From contig JBFMCQ010000003.1 in assembly GCA_040754295.1 (NCBI GenBank), forward strand, positions 49,025 through 113,024: a stretch of DNA of 64,000 bases. The letters run 5' to 3'. Positions within the stretch are counted from its first letter, which is position 1; each line of letters starts with the position of its first letter. The notes under the pieces are model-generated. The model made no database searches. It was not told where the DNA came from and saw nothing but the letters and a program-made list of their open reading frames with translations. Shown in pieces: positions 16,907 through 25,785 of this stretch. The position numbers and the translations under genes were made by a program. This DNA comes from Solimonas sp040754295. Lineage in GTDB: Bacteria > Pseudomonadota > Gammaproteobacteria > Nevskiales > Nevskiaceae.

Positions 16907-18219
16907 TGATGCGCGTGATCAAGGCAACGATGGCGGCGCTGCTGGCGGCGGGCGTGCTGTTCGCCGCACCGGCCTCGACGGTGCACGCGCAGGCCCAGAA
17001 GAAGGAGCGCAAGGCGACCGGCACGCTCTCCGAGGCGACGTATCGCCAGCTCGAGCGCATCCACGATCTGATCGGCAAGAACAAGAACGCCGAAGCGCTG
17101 GAGAAGTCACAGGCGCTGCTGGGCCGCGTCAGCAACGACTACGAGCGCGCCGTCGTTCGTCAGACGATGGCCTTCATCTACATCTCGCAGAACAACTACA
17201 AAGCCGCGATCACCGCGTTCGAGGAGGCGCTGGCGCTGGAGGCGCTGCCGCAGCAGCCCTACGAGCAGATGCTCTACAACGTCGCGCAGCTCTACTTCCA
17301 GGACGGCCAGACCGACAAGGCGATCGAGCGCATGGAGCACTACTTCCGCGAGGCGACGACCGAGCCGCTGGCGGATGCGCACATCCTGCTCGCCAGCGCC
17401 TATGCCGATCGCAAGCGCTTCCGTGACGCGCTGCCGCAGGTCGACAAGGCCTTGCAGAAGGTCAAGGAGCCGAAGGAGTCCTGGCTGCAGCTCAAGCTCG
17501 CGCTGCATTACGAGCTCAAGCAGTTCCCGCAGTGCGCGGAAGTGCTGCTCAAGCTGATCTCGCTGGTGCCGAGCAAGGAAGACTACTGGAAGCAGCTGTC
17601 GAGCATCCTGTTCGAGATCAAGCGCGACAAGGAGTCGCTGGCGGTGCTGGCGCTCGCCGACCGTCAGGGTTTCCTCGACACCGAAACCGAGCTGCGCAAT
17701 CTCGCCAACATCTATCTGCTGCTCGATATCCCGTACAAGGCCGCGCAGATCCTCGAGCGCGGGCTCGAGCAGAAGATCCTCAAGGCCGACGAGAAGACGC
17801 TGCAGCTCACCGCCGATGCGTGGACGATGGCGCGCGAGTACGACAAGGCGGAAGTCGTGCTCAAGCGCGCCGCATCCATCTCGGGCAGCGGCGAGATCTA
17901 CTACCGCCTCGGCCAGATCTATGTCGAGGACGAGCGCTGGCAGGACGCGCTCGACGTACTGAGCCGCGCGCAGAACAAGGGCATCAGGAAAATGGGCGAT
18001 GCCGCGTATCTGGAAGGCGTCGCCGCGTTCCAGTCCGGCAACCGCCAGCGCGCGGTCGAGTCGCTGCGCAGGGCGCAGCGCTATGACGACAGCCGCAGCA
18101 ATGCCTCGCAATGGCTCGCGCACATCGAGCAGGTCGAAGCGGCCGAAGCGCAGGCGGCGCTCGCCAGAGCCGAGGCGAAGCAGCAGGCCGAGCAAGAGGA
18201 CGAAGCGGCCAAGAACTGA
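16906..18219 (+). CDS. Periplasmic tetratricopeptide-repeat protein of TonB operon
   Basis: This 437-residue protein begins with a signal peptide (about 1-29, ending TVHAQ). It then consists of helical TPR-like repeats, for example the segments near residues 60-130 (YERAVVRQTMAFIYISQNNY, AAITAFEEALALEALP), 140-200 and 320-400. The C-terminus is a charged Ala/Glu helix. TPR proteins are the usual last member of DUF3450/ExbB/ExbD/TonB operons and may scaffold the Ton complex. Its start overlaps the tonB stop, which argues for coupled expression. Confidence 0.85.
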   Translation: MMRVIKATMAALLAAGVLFAAPASTVHAQAQKKERKATGTLSEATYRQLERIHDLIGKNKNAEALEKSQALLGRVSNDYERAVVRQTMAFIYISQNNYKAAITAFEEALALEALPQQPYEQMLYNVAQLYFQDGQTDKAIERMEHYFREATTEPLADAHILLASAYADRKRFRDALPQVDKALQKVKEPKESWLQLKLALHYELKQFPQCAEVLLKLISLVPSKEDYWKQLSSILFEIKRDKESLAVLALADRQGFLDTETELRNLANIYLLLDIPYKAAQILERGLEQKILKADEKTLQLTADAWTMAREYDKAEVVLKRAASISGSGEIYYRLGQIYVEDERWQDALDVLSRAQNKGIRKMGDAAYLEGVAAFQSGNRQRAVESLRRAQRYDDSRSNASQWLAHIEQVEAAEAQAALARAEAKQQAEQEDEAAKN

Positions 18220-18227
18220 TCGCACGC

Positions 18228-19118
18228 TTGGCCGCCACACGTCAGCTGCAGCTCGTCGCCGCCTTCGGCACCGTCTACCTCGTCTGGGGCTCGACCTATC
18301 TCGCGATCCGCGTCGGTGTGCACGATCTGCCGCCGGTCCTGTTCGCCGGAGTGCGCTTCCTGCTCGCCGCGCCGATCATGCTCGCCTACGCGTGGCTGCG
18401 CGGCGCGCGCCTGCCGAAGAGCCGCCGCGACTGGGCGGTGATCGCGCTCACGGCGCTGATGATGCTCGCGGGCGCAAACGGGCTGGTGACCTGGAGCGAG
18501 CAGTGGGTCGAATCGAACCAGGCGGCGCTGATCGTCGCGACCTCGGCACTGTGGATGGCCTGGTTCGGCACCTGGGGCGATCGCGGCGAAGGGCTGTCGC
18601 GGCTCGCGGTCGCCGGGCTGCTGCTCGGCTTTTGCGGCGTGGTGCTGCTCGTCGGTGCCGGCCTGCGGCTGCAGCTCGCGCCGTGGTACGCGTATGCGGC
18701 GCTGCTCGGCTCGCCGGTGCTGTGGGCCGCCGGCTCGGTGCTGTCGCGGCGCAACCCGCTGAGCTGCTCGCCGCTGATGGCGGCGGCGCTGCAGATGCTG
18801 ATCACCGGCGTGGTGATGACCGCGCTCGGCCTGGCGCTCGGCGATGCGCAGCGCTGGAACCCGACGCCGGCCGCGCTCTCGGCACTGGTCTACCTCACCG
18901 TCTTCGGCTCGTGCATCGCCTATGGCGCCTACTACTGGCTCGTGCACGAAGTCTCGCCGGCGCAGCTCGGCACCTATGCCTACATCAACCCGGCGATCGC
19001 GGTGCTGCTCGGCTGGTGGCTGCTCGACGAGGTGATGCAGTTGCCGCAGATCCTCGGCACGCTCGTCGTCCTCGCAGGCGTGGCGCTGGTGACCGTTGCC
19101 GCGCGGCGCATCCGCTGA
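18228..19118 (+). CDS. yedA: DMT-superfamily exporter (EamA; YedA-like)
   Basis: This 296-residue inner-membrane protein has ten hydrophobic helices arranged as two EamA repeats (about 10-135 and 150-285). The N-terminal VYLVWGSTYLAIRVG and the C-terminal YAYINPAIAVLLGWWLLDE motifs are typical of YedA/RhtA-type metabolite exporters. No ATG lies near the expected start. I chose the TTG at 18228, 8 nt after the TPR gene stop; an ATG at 18111 inside the TPR gene would add 39 residues of random-looking sequence. The substrate is unknown. Confidence 0.85.
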   Translation: MAATRQLQLVAAFGTVYLVWGSTYLAIRVGVHDLPPVLFAGVRFLLAAPIMLAYAWLRGARLPKSRRDWAVIALTALMMLAGANGLVTWSEQWVESNQAALIVATSALWMAWFGTWGDRGEGLSRLAVAGLLLGFCGVVLLVGAGLRLQLAPWYAYAALLGSPVLWAAGSVLSRRNPLSCSPLMAAALQMLITGVVMTALGLALGDAQRWNPTPAALSALVYLTVFGSCIAYGAYYWLVHEVSPAQLGTYAYINPAIAVLLGWWLLDEVMQLPQILGTLVVLAGVALVTVAARRIR

Positions 19119-19199
19119 GTGGGCTGGATATTCACTGCCGTGAACCCTGGCGGTTTCGCAACACGCACGCTGAACGACGCATTGTTAAGCTCACCGCCC

Positions 19200-20792
19200 A
19201 TGCACACGGGTCATCGCATGGGGCTGCACGGCATCGGCATCGCACTCGCGCTGTTGTTGGCCGCGCCGGCGATCGCCGCGCCCGCGGACATGCTGCGCAT
19301 CGGCAATGGACCGGAGCCGGAAACGCTGGACCCGCACCGTGCCGAAGGGGTCAGCGCCGGCAACATCGTCCGCGATCTCTACGAAGGGCTGACCGCGATC
19401 GCCGCCGACGGCAGCGCCGTGCCGGCGGCGGCGCGCAGCTGGAGCATCAGCGCCGACGGCCGGACGTATCGGTTCGAGCTGCGTGACGATTTGTGCTGGT
19501 CCAACGGTGAGGCGGTGAGCGCCGAGGATTTCGCCGCCGGCCTGCGCCGCAGCGTGACGCCGGCAACCGGATCGGCGTTCGCGCAGATGCTGGCGCCGAT
19601 CCGCAATGCCAGCGCCGTGATCGAGGGGCGGCTGCCGCCGGCGCAGCTCGGCGTGTCGGCGCCGGACGCCCGGACCCTGGTGATCGAGCTCGAGACGCCG
19701 GCGCCGCATCTGCCGGGCCTGCTCTCGCATCCGTCGACGTTTCCGCTGCATCGGCCGAGCCTGCGTGTGCACGGTGCTGCGTTCGCACGCGCCGGCCGGC
19801 TGGTCGGCAACGGTGCGTACCGGCTGGAGCAGTGGGTGATGCAGTCGCACGTCGAGCTCGAGCGCAGCTCGTGCTACCGCGCGCCCGCGGCGATTGCGCG
19901 CGTCCGCTACGTCGTCACCGAGGACATCCACTCCGAGCTCAAGCGCTACCGCGCCGGCGAGCTCGACGTGACCTACGAGATTCCGCCGGTGCAGGCGGCG
20001 CAGATCCGCCGCGAGCGGCCGCAGCAGCTGCGCGTCGCGCCCTACCTCGGCGTCTACTACTACGGTCTGAACCTGACGCGCGCACCGTTCGCCGGCGCGC
20101 CCGGGCTGCGGCGCGCGCTGTCGATGGTGATCGACCGCGAGGTCATCGCCGAAAAGGCGCTGCACGGCCTCGCACTGCCGGCCTACGGCTGGGTGCCGCC
20201 GGGCACCGCGGGCCACACGCCGCAGCGGCCGGAGTGGGCGCAGTGGCCGTATGCGCGGCGCGTCGCCGAGGCGCAGCGGCTGTACCGCGAGGCCGGCTAC
20301 TCGGACGCGGCGCCGCTCGCCGTCGAGATCCGCTACAACACCCACGAAAGCCACCGCCGCGTCGCCACCGTCGTCGCGGCGATGTGGAAGCAGACCCTGG
20401 GGGTGCAGGTGCGACAGGTCAACGAGGAGTTCAAGGTGTTCCTGCACAACCGCCGGCTGCGCGAGGCGACGCAGGTGTTCCGCGCCGCGTGGATGGCGGA
20501 CTACGACGATCCGTCGAGCTTCTTCGGCATTCTGCACAGTGCGCACGGCAAGAACGACAGCGGCTGGCGCAGTGCGCGCTACGATGCGCTGCTCGCAGAG
20601 GCTTCCGCGACGGCCGATGCCCACGCGCGGGCGTTGCTGTGGCAGCAGGCCGAGCGGCGGATCTTCGACGAGGTGCCGGTGATCCCGATCTACTTCTACG
20701 TCTCCAAGCACCTCGTCAGCCCGCGCGTGCGGGGCTGGACCGACAACCTGCTGGACTATCACTACAGCAAGGACCTGCGTCTGGCGCAGTGA
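19200..20792 (+). CDS. oppA: Peptide ABC transporter substrate-binding protein
   Basis: This 530-residue periplasmic protein captures oligopeptides for the permease encoded next. The start at 19200 gives a signal peptide (about 1-25, ending AIAAPA); an in-frame GTG at 19119 would bury it. SBP_bac_5 features include PETLDPHRAEG near residue 37, WSNGEAVSAEDFAAGLRR near 100 and YYYGLNLTRAPF near 285. No lipobox is present, as expected for Gram-negative OppA. There is no Shine-Dalgarno; TAAGCT (19186-19191) ends 8 nt before the ATG. Confidence 0.88.
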   Translation: MHTGHRMGLHGIGIALALLLAAPAIAAPADMLRIGNGPEPETLDPHRAEGVSAGNIVRDLYEGLTAIAADGSAVPAAARSWSISADGRTYRFELRDDLCWSNGEAVSAEDFAAGLRRSVTPATGSAFAQMLAPIRNASAVIEGRLPPAQLGVSAPDARTLVIELETPAPHLPGLLSHPSTFPLHRPSLRVHGAAFARAGRLVGNGAYRLEQWVMQSHVELERSSCYRAPAAIARVRYVVTEDIHSELKRYRAGELDVTYEIPPVQAAQIRRERPQQLRVAPYLGVYYYGLNLTRAPFAGAPGLRRALSMVIDREVIAEKALHGLALPAYGWVPPGTAGHTPQRPEWAQWPYARRVAEAQRLYREAGYSDAAPLAVEIRYNTHESHRRVATVVAAMWKQTLGVQVRQVNEEFKVFLHNRRLREATQVFRAAWMADYDDPSSFFGILHSAHGKNDSGWRSARYDALLAEASATADAHARALLWQQAERRIFDEVPVIPIYFYVSKHLVSPRVRGWTDNLLDYHYSKDLRLAQ

Positions 20793-20798
20793 TCGCGC

Positions 20799-21719
20799 AT
20801 GCCCTACCTCATTCGCCGACTCGCCGCCGGAATCGTCACGCTCGCCGTGCTGCTGACGCTGACGTTCTTCATGCTGCGCGCGGCGCCGGGCGGACCGCTC
20901 GACCGCGAGCGCTCGCTGCTGCCGCGTATCGAAGCGGCGATCGGTGCGCAGTACCACCTCGACGAGCCGCTGTGGCGGCAGTATCTGCGCTACGTCGCCG
21001 GCGTCGCGCGCGGCGATCTCGGGCCTTCGTTCCAGTACGAGGGCTATCGCGTGACCGAGCTGATCGCCGCCGGCCTGCCGGCGTCGGCGCTGCTCGGCGC
21101 CTGCGCGCTGATCGTCGCGCTCGCGGCCGGCCTCGCGGTCGGCATTGCTGCAGCGCTGCGAGCCGGCGGCGTGCTCGACCGCCTGCTGATGGCCGCGACC
21201 CTGCTCGGCGTCTCGGTGCCGAGCTTCGTCGTCGCGCCGCTGCTGATCCTGCTGTTCGCGCTGCATCTGGGCTGGCTGCCGGCCGGCGGCTGGCGGCCTT
21301 GGGACGTGTCGAGCCTGCTGCTGCCGGTCACCGCGCTGGCGTTGCCGCACGTCGCTTACGTCGCGCGACTGGCGCGCGGCAGCCTGGCCGAGGTGCTGGA
21401 CTCGCCGTTCGTGCTCGCGGCGCGCGCACGCGGCCTGCGCACGCCGCGCATCGTGCTCCGCCACGCGTTGCGCCCGGCGCTGCTGCCGGTGCTCTCGTAT
21501 CTCGGGCCGGCGGCCGCCGGGCTGCTCACCGGCTCGGTCGTCATCGAGCAGATCTTCGGCATTCCCGGCGTCGGCCGCTACTTCGTGCAAGGCGCGCTGA
21601 ACCGCGATTACACGCTGGTGCTCGGCGTCGTGCTGCTCTACGGCGCACTGATCGTCGTGCTCAACCTGATCGTCGATCTGCTCTACGGCGCGCTCGATCC
21701 GCGCGTGCGGCCGGCATGA
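20799..21719 (+). CDS. oppB: Peptide ABC transporter permease, OppB type
   Basis: This 306-residue inner-membrane protein has six helices. The N-terminal YLIRRLAAGIVTLAVLLTLTF, the periplasmic APGGP and GDLGPSFQYE segments, and the EAA loop around ARLARGSLAEVLDSPFVLAA (coupling to the ATPase) match OppB/DppB. It starts 6 nt after oppA and overlaps oppC by ATGA. Confidence 0.93.
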   Translation: MPYLIRRLAAGIVTLAVLLTLTFFMLRAAPGGPLDRERSLLPRIEAAIGAQYHLDEPLWRQYLRYVAGVARGDLGPSFQYEGYRVTELIAAGLPASALLGACALIVALAAGLAVGIAAALRAGGVLDRLLMAATLLGVSVPSFVVAPLLILLFALHLGWLPAGGWRPWDVSSLLLPVTALALPHVAYVARLARGSLAEVLDSPFVLAARARGLRTPRIVLRHALRPALLPVLSYLGPAAAGLLTGSVVIEQIFGIPGVGRYFVQGALNRDYTLVLGVVLLYGALIVVLNLIVDLLYGALDPRVRPA

Positions 21720-22537
21720 GTGCCTCCGCCCCGCTGCGGCTGGGTGCCTCGGCCTGGATCGCGCTGGGGCTGCTGCTGCTGATCGCGCTCGCCGTCGTCG
21801 TCGGCCCCTGGCTGAGTCCGCATGCGCCCGACGCGATCGACTTCGCGGCCGAGTGGGGCAGCGCGCCCGACCGCAGGCACTGGTTCGGCACCGACAGCCT
21901 CGGCCGCGACGTCTTTGCGCGCACGCTTGCCGGCGGGCGCGTGTCGCTGCTCGTCGGGCTGGTGGCGACCGTGGTCGCGGTCCTCGTCGGCCTCGCCTAC
22001 GGCGCGCTCGCCGGCTATCTCGGCGGGCGCGTCGACCAGTGGATGATGCGCGCCGTCGACGTGCTCTATGCGCTGCCGTTCATGTTCATCGTGATTCTGC
22101 TGATGGTCGCGTTCGGCCGCGAGCTGATTCTGATCTTCGTCGCGATCGGTCTGGTCAACTGGCTCGACATGGCGCGCATCGTCCGCGGTCAGACCCTGAC
22201 ACTGCGCACGCGCGGTTTCGTGCTCGCTGCGCAGCTGTATGGCATGCCGGCCGCCGCGGTGCTGCGCCGGCACATCGTGCCGAACCTGGCCGCCACCGTC
22301 GTCGCCTACGCGACGCTGACCGTGCCGCAGGTGATCCTGATCGAGTCGTTTCTGAGCTTCCTCGGCCTGGGTGTCACCGAGCCGGCGGTGAGCTGGGGCT
22401 CGCTGATCGACGATGGCGCGCGCGACATGGAAGTCACGCCATGGGCGCTGGCGTTTCCGACCGCGTTTCTGACGGTCACGCTGCTGTGCCTGAACCTGCT
22501 CGGCGAGCGCCTGCGCGACGCGGTGCAGCGCACATGA
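21716..22537 (+). CDS. oppC: Peptide ABC transporter permease, OppC type
   Basis: This 273-residue permease pairs with OppB. The N-terminal helix (IALGLLLLIALAVVVGPWLS) is followed by the family motif HWFGTDSLGRDVFARTLAGG (about 59-78). Further motifs are DVLYALPFMFIVILLM and the EAA-type loop (RIVRGQTLTLRTRGFVLAA, about 160). Its start overlaps oppB and its stop overlaps oppD, both as ATGA. Confidence 0.93.
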   Translation: MSASAPLRLGASAWIALGLLLLIALAVVVGPWLSPHAPDAIDFAAEWGSAPDRRHWFGTDSLGRDVFARTLAGGRVSLLVGLVATVVAVLVGLAYGALAGYLGGRVDQWMMRAVDVLYALPFMFIVILLMVAFGRELILIFVAIGLVNWLDMARIVRGQTLTLRTRGFVLAAQLYGMPAAAVLRRHIVPNLAATVVAYATLTVPQVILIESFLSFLGLGVTEPAVSWGSLIDDGARDMEVTPWALAFPTAFLTVTLLCLNLLGERLRDAVQRT

Positions 22538-23307
22538 GCGCGCTGTTGCAGGTACAGGATCTGGTCGTGCGTCTGGGCCGCGACGCGCCGGCCGTGGTCG
22601 ACGGCGTCAGCTTCGAGCTGGCCGCGGGCGAGGCGCTCGGGCTCGTCGGCGAATCGGGATCGGGCAAGTCGCAGACCGCGCTGGCCGTGCTCGGCCTGAG
22701 CCCGCGCGGCGCGCGCGTCGAGGGCCGCATCGTGTTCGACGGCCGGCCCTTGCTCGGCCTGTCGGAGCGCGCGCTCGCCCGTGTGCGCGGGCGGCGCATC
22801 GGCGCCGTCTTTCAGAATCCGCTGGCCAGTCTCGATCCGCATCTGCGCATCGGCACGCAGCTGCGCGAGGTGCTCGCCGTGCACCGCGTGGCGACGGGCG
22901 CGGCGGCGCGGGCCGAGTGCCTGCGCCTGCTCGACGCCGTGCGCATCGCCGATGCGCCGCGCGTGCTGCGCCAGTACCCGCACGAGCTGTCCGGCGGGCA
23001 GTGCCAGCGCGCGGCGATCGCGATCGCGCTGGCATGCCGGCCGCAGCTGCTCCTCGCCGACGAGCCGACGACCGCGCTCGATGTGACGACACAGGCGCAG
23101 CTGCTCGATCTGCTGCGCCAGCTGCGCCGCGAGCTCGGTCTGGCGCTGCTGCTGATCTCGCACGACCTCGGCGTCGTTGCCGAGCTGTGCGAGCGCGTGC
23201 TGGTCATGCGCGCGGGTGCCGTCGTCGAGCAGGGCAGCGTCGCGCAGCTACGCGCGGCGCCGCGCGCGGCCTACACCGCAGCGCTGCTCGCTGCCCATGA
23301 CGGGTAG
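22534..23307 (+). CDS. oppD: Peptide ABC transporter ATPase, OppD-like, short
   Basis: This 257-residue ATPase has Walker A GESGSGKS (about 39), a Q-loop in FQNPLASLDP, the signature LSGGQCQR (about 152) and Walker B LLLADEP with the H-loop SHD (about 210). OppD proteins normally run about 320-340 residues with a C-terminal oligopeptide-transporter domain including Cys motifs. This one stops right after the nucleotide-binding domain. No oppF follows, so it either homodimerises or pairs with an ATPase encoded elsewhere. Confidence 0.88.
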   Translation: MSALLQVQDLVVRLGRDAPAVVDGVSFELAAGEALGLVGESGSGKSQTALAVLGLSPRGARVEGRIVFDGRPLLGLSERALARVRGRRIGAVFQNPLASLDPHLRIGTQLREVLAVHRVATGAAARAECLRLLDAVRIADAPRVLRQYPHELSGGQCQRAAIAIALACRPQLLLADEPTTALDVTTQAQLLDLLRQLRRELGLALLLISHDLGVVAELCERVLVMRAGAVVEQGSVAQLRAAPRAAYTAALLAAHDG

Positions 23308-23405
23308 TCGACCCGACAGGGACAAGGCGCGCGCTCATTGGCGTGCACTTGTCCGGCGCGCTCGGCGCCGGGAGTCTCCGGTAGGGTCCGGGCGTCCAGG
23401 CGCTG

Positions 23406-23840
23406 CTAGCGCGTGAGACAGACGGCGAGCACGTCGCAGCGCGCACGCTGCACCACGTCTTCCTCGGTGTGGCTGAACAGCGCGGACAGGCCGTGCCGCG
23501 GATGATGTCCGACGACGATCAGGTCCGCGCCCAGCTCGCGCGCGGCGCGGTGAATCTCGGCGGCCACGCCGCCGCTGGCCACGCGCAGCGTCGCTTCGCC
23601 CAGATCGTGCCGCCTGCACAGCTCGCCGAGCCGCGTTTCCGCCTGCCGCTGCAGCTGCGTGGCCAGATCCGGCGGCGCGGCCATCAGCGCCTCGCCGGTT
23701 TCCAGTGGGATGTATTCGACCACGTGCACGACCGACAGCCGCGCACCGAAGGCCTGCGCGAGCGCCCGCGCGCGCAGCGCCACGCCCTCGCCGTGCTCGT
23801 CGAGCGCAATTGCCGCGAGCAGATGCTGGTAGCTTGACAT
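23406..23840 (-). CDS. Universal stress protein (UspA family)
   Basis: This 144-residue cytoplasmic protein starts behind a strong GGGAGGAG. It begins YQHLLAAIALDEHGE and has the Usp fold pattern, with ADLIVVGHHPRHGLSALF near residue 105 and the closing CDVLAV strand. The usual Gly-Ser of the nucleotide loop after that motif is replaced by SHTEED, so ATP binding may be altered. It stands alone between the opp genes and rsmA. Stress-induced expression is family knowledge; no operator is visible. Confidence 0.9.
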   Translation of the reverse strand: MSSYQHLLAAIALDEHGEGVALRARALAQAFGARLSVVHVVEYIPLETGEALMAAPPDLATQLQRQAETRLGELCRRHDLGEATLRVASGGVAAEIHRAARELGADLIVVGHHPRHGLSALFSHTEEDVVQRARCDVLAVCLTR

Positions 23841-23953
23841 GACTCCTCCCGCGCGCGGTGCCCGAACAGCAGTGTAGTAGGGCGGGTCAGACGCGCAAAG
23901 CGCGCAGCGCAACCCGCCGGATGAGGCGCGCGCGATTCACGGGCAGGCTCTAA

Positions 23954-24775
23954 CTAAGAAGGGCGCGCGGCCATCAGCCCCACCAGCCGCGCGAAATCGC
24001 GTGCGTGCAGCGTTTCGGCACGCGCGCGCGGGTCGATGCCGGCGCGCGCGATCGTCGCCGCGTCGATGAGCGACTTGAGGGCGTTGGCGAGCGTCTTGCG
24101 GCGCTGCGAGAACGCCTGCGCGACGACGCGATCGAACAGCGCCGGGTCGGCGATCTCGAAATCCGGCGCACGCGGCACCAGGCGCACGACGGCCGAGTGC
24201 ACCTTGGGCGCGGGCTTGAACGCGCCGGGGCCGACGTCGAACAGATGCGCCAGCTCGCAGCGCGCGGCGAGCGCGACCGTCAGCCGCCCGTACGCCTCCT
24301 CGTCCGGGGCCGCGCACATGCGGTCGACGACCTCCTTCTGCAGCATGAAGTGCATGTCGGCGATCGCGTCGGCCTGCGCGAGCAGGTGGAACAGCAGCGG
24401 CGTCGAGATGTTGTACGGCAGGTTGCCGACCAGCCGCAGCCGCGTGCCGGGCGCTGCCAGCGGGCGGAAATCCAGCTTGAGCGCATCGGCTTCGACGATC
24501 GTCAGGCCCGGATGCGCGGCGCAGCGCGCACGCAGCAGCGGGATCAGGTCGCGATCGATCTCGACCGCGGTGAGCCGGCCGGCGCGCTCGAGCAGCGGCA
24601 GCGTCAGCGCACCGAGCCCGGGGCCGATCTCGACCAGCGTGTCGGCCGGCCGCGGATCGACGCTGCGCAGGATGCGCTCGATCACGCCCGGATCGTGCAG
24701 GAAGTTCTGGCCGAAGCGGCGTTTCGCGGGCAATGCCGGAACCCGGGAGCCTGGACTCGGGACTCGCTGAGTCAT
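23954..24775 (-). CDS. rsmA: 16S rRNA dimethyladenosine transferase RsmA (KsgA)
   Basis: This 273-residue SAM-dependent enzyme dimethylates two adjacent adenosines near the 3' end of 16S rRNA. Visible motifs are KRRFGQNFLHD (about 18), the SAM-binding IGPGLGALTLPLL (about 49) and the catalytic NLPYNIST (about 117). Its start overlaps the pdxA stop as ATGA. The first 16 residues are atypical: the DNA there consists of about four degenerate GATTCCC-like heptads, encoding RVPSPGSRVP before the conserved part begins. Confidence 0.96.
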   Translation of the reverse strand: MTQRVPSPGSRVPALPAKRRFGQNFLHDPGVIERILRSVDPRPADTLVEIGPGLGALTLPLLERAGRLTAVEIDRDLIPLLRARCAAHPGLTIVEADALKLDFRPLAAPGTRLRLVGNLPYNISTPLLFHLLAQADAIADMHFMLQKEVVDRMCAAPDEEAYGRLTVALAARCELAHLFDVGPGAFKPAPKVHSAVVRLVPRAPDFEIADPALFDRVVAQAFSQRRKTLANALKSLIDAATIARAGIDPRARAETLHARDFARLVGLMAARPS

Positions 24776-25782
24776 GGCTGCGGGCCGCGCGCTGCCAGCT
24801 CGATGGCGAGCCGGACCGCTGCCCGCAGACTACCCGCACTCGCTTGGCCGCTGCCGGCGAGGTCGAGCGCGGTACCGTGGTCGACCGAGGTGCGCAGGAT
24901 CGGCAGGCCGAGTGTGACGTTGACCGCCTCGCCGAAGCCGGCGTGCTTGAGCACCGGCAGGCCCTGATCGTGGTACATCGCCAGCACTGCGTCCGCATCG
25001 CCCAGCCGCTGCGGCGTGAACAGTGTGTCCGCAGGCAGCGGTCCCTGCAGGCGCAGGCCTTCGGCGCACAGGCGCCGGATGACCGGCGCGATCACTTCGA
25101 TCTCCTCGCGGCCGAGGTGCCCGGATTCGCCGGCATGCGGATTCAGGCCGCAGACCAGCACCCGCGGCTGCGCGATGCCGAAGCGCACGCGCAGCTCGCG
25201 ATCCAGCGTGCGCAGCACCGTTTCGAGCAGCGGCGCGCTGATCGCGTCGGGGACCGCGCGCAGCGGCAGATGCGTCGTCGCCAGCGCCACCCGCAGCGGC
25301 CCGGCCGCGGTCGACGCGACCAGCATCATCACCGGCTGCGCGGCCGCGCAGCGCTGCGCCAGAAACTCGGTATGGCCCGAGAACGCGATACCGGCGTCGT
25401 TGATGACGCTTTTCTGCACCGGACCGGTGACCAGCGCGTCGGCATGCCCGTCCAGACACAGATCGGCGGCCCGGCGCAGGGTTTCGAGCACGTAGCCGGC
25501 GTTCGCCGGATCGAGGGCGCCGGGGCGCGCCGGGGCGGCCAGCTCGACCGGCAGCACCGGCAGCACGCCGGGGACATGCGGCTGCGGCGCGCAGGCGGGA
25601 TCGAACAGCCGTGTCTGCAGGCTCAGGCCGAGCAGGCGCGCGCGCTCCCACAGCAGCTGCGGATCGGCGACGGCGACGAGCTCGGTTTCGGCGGGCTCGT
25701 GCGCGAGCGCGCAGACCAGATCAGGGCCGACGCCCGCCGGCTCGCCCGGGGTGATGAGAATGCGCAGCGGCGCCCGACCCAC
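24772..25782 (-). CDS. pdxA: 4-hydroxythreonine-4-phosphate dehydrogenase PdxA
   Basis: This 336-residue enzyme works in the deoxyxylulose-5-phosphate-dependent route to pyridoxal phosphate. The N-terminal ITPGEPAGVGPDL, the metal-binding SGHTEFLA (about 136), LNPHAGESGHLGREE (about 211) and YHDQGLPVLK (about 268) are all present. It starts with GTG, 3 nt after the surA stop, and overlaps rsmA by 4 nt. surA-pdxA-rsmA is the common gammaproteobacterial order. Confidence 0.96.
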   Translation of the reverse strand: MGRAPLRILITPGEPAGVGPDLVCALAHEPAETELVAVADPQLLWERARLLGLSLQTRLFDPACAPQPHVPGVLPVLPVELAAPARPGALDPANAGYVLETLRRAADLCLDGHADALVTGPVQKSVINDAGIAFSGHTEFLAQRCAAAQPVMMLVASTAAGPLRVALATTHLPLRAVPDAISAPLLETVLRTLDRELRVRFGIAQPRVLVCGLNPHAGESGHLGREEIEVIAPVIRRLCAEGLRLQGPLPADTLFTPQRLGDADAVLAMYHDQGLPVLKHAGFGEAVNVTLGLPILRTSVDHGTALDLAGSGQASAGSLRAAVRLAIELAARGPQP

Positions 25783-25785
25783 GGG

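Noticed and set aside
19191..21590. 799-codon open frame antisense to oppA and oppB
   Set aside because: It spans two genes that are clearly real on the other strand and has no domain pattern or ribosome binding site.
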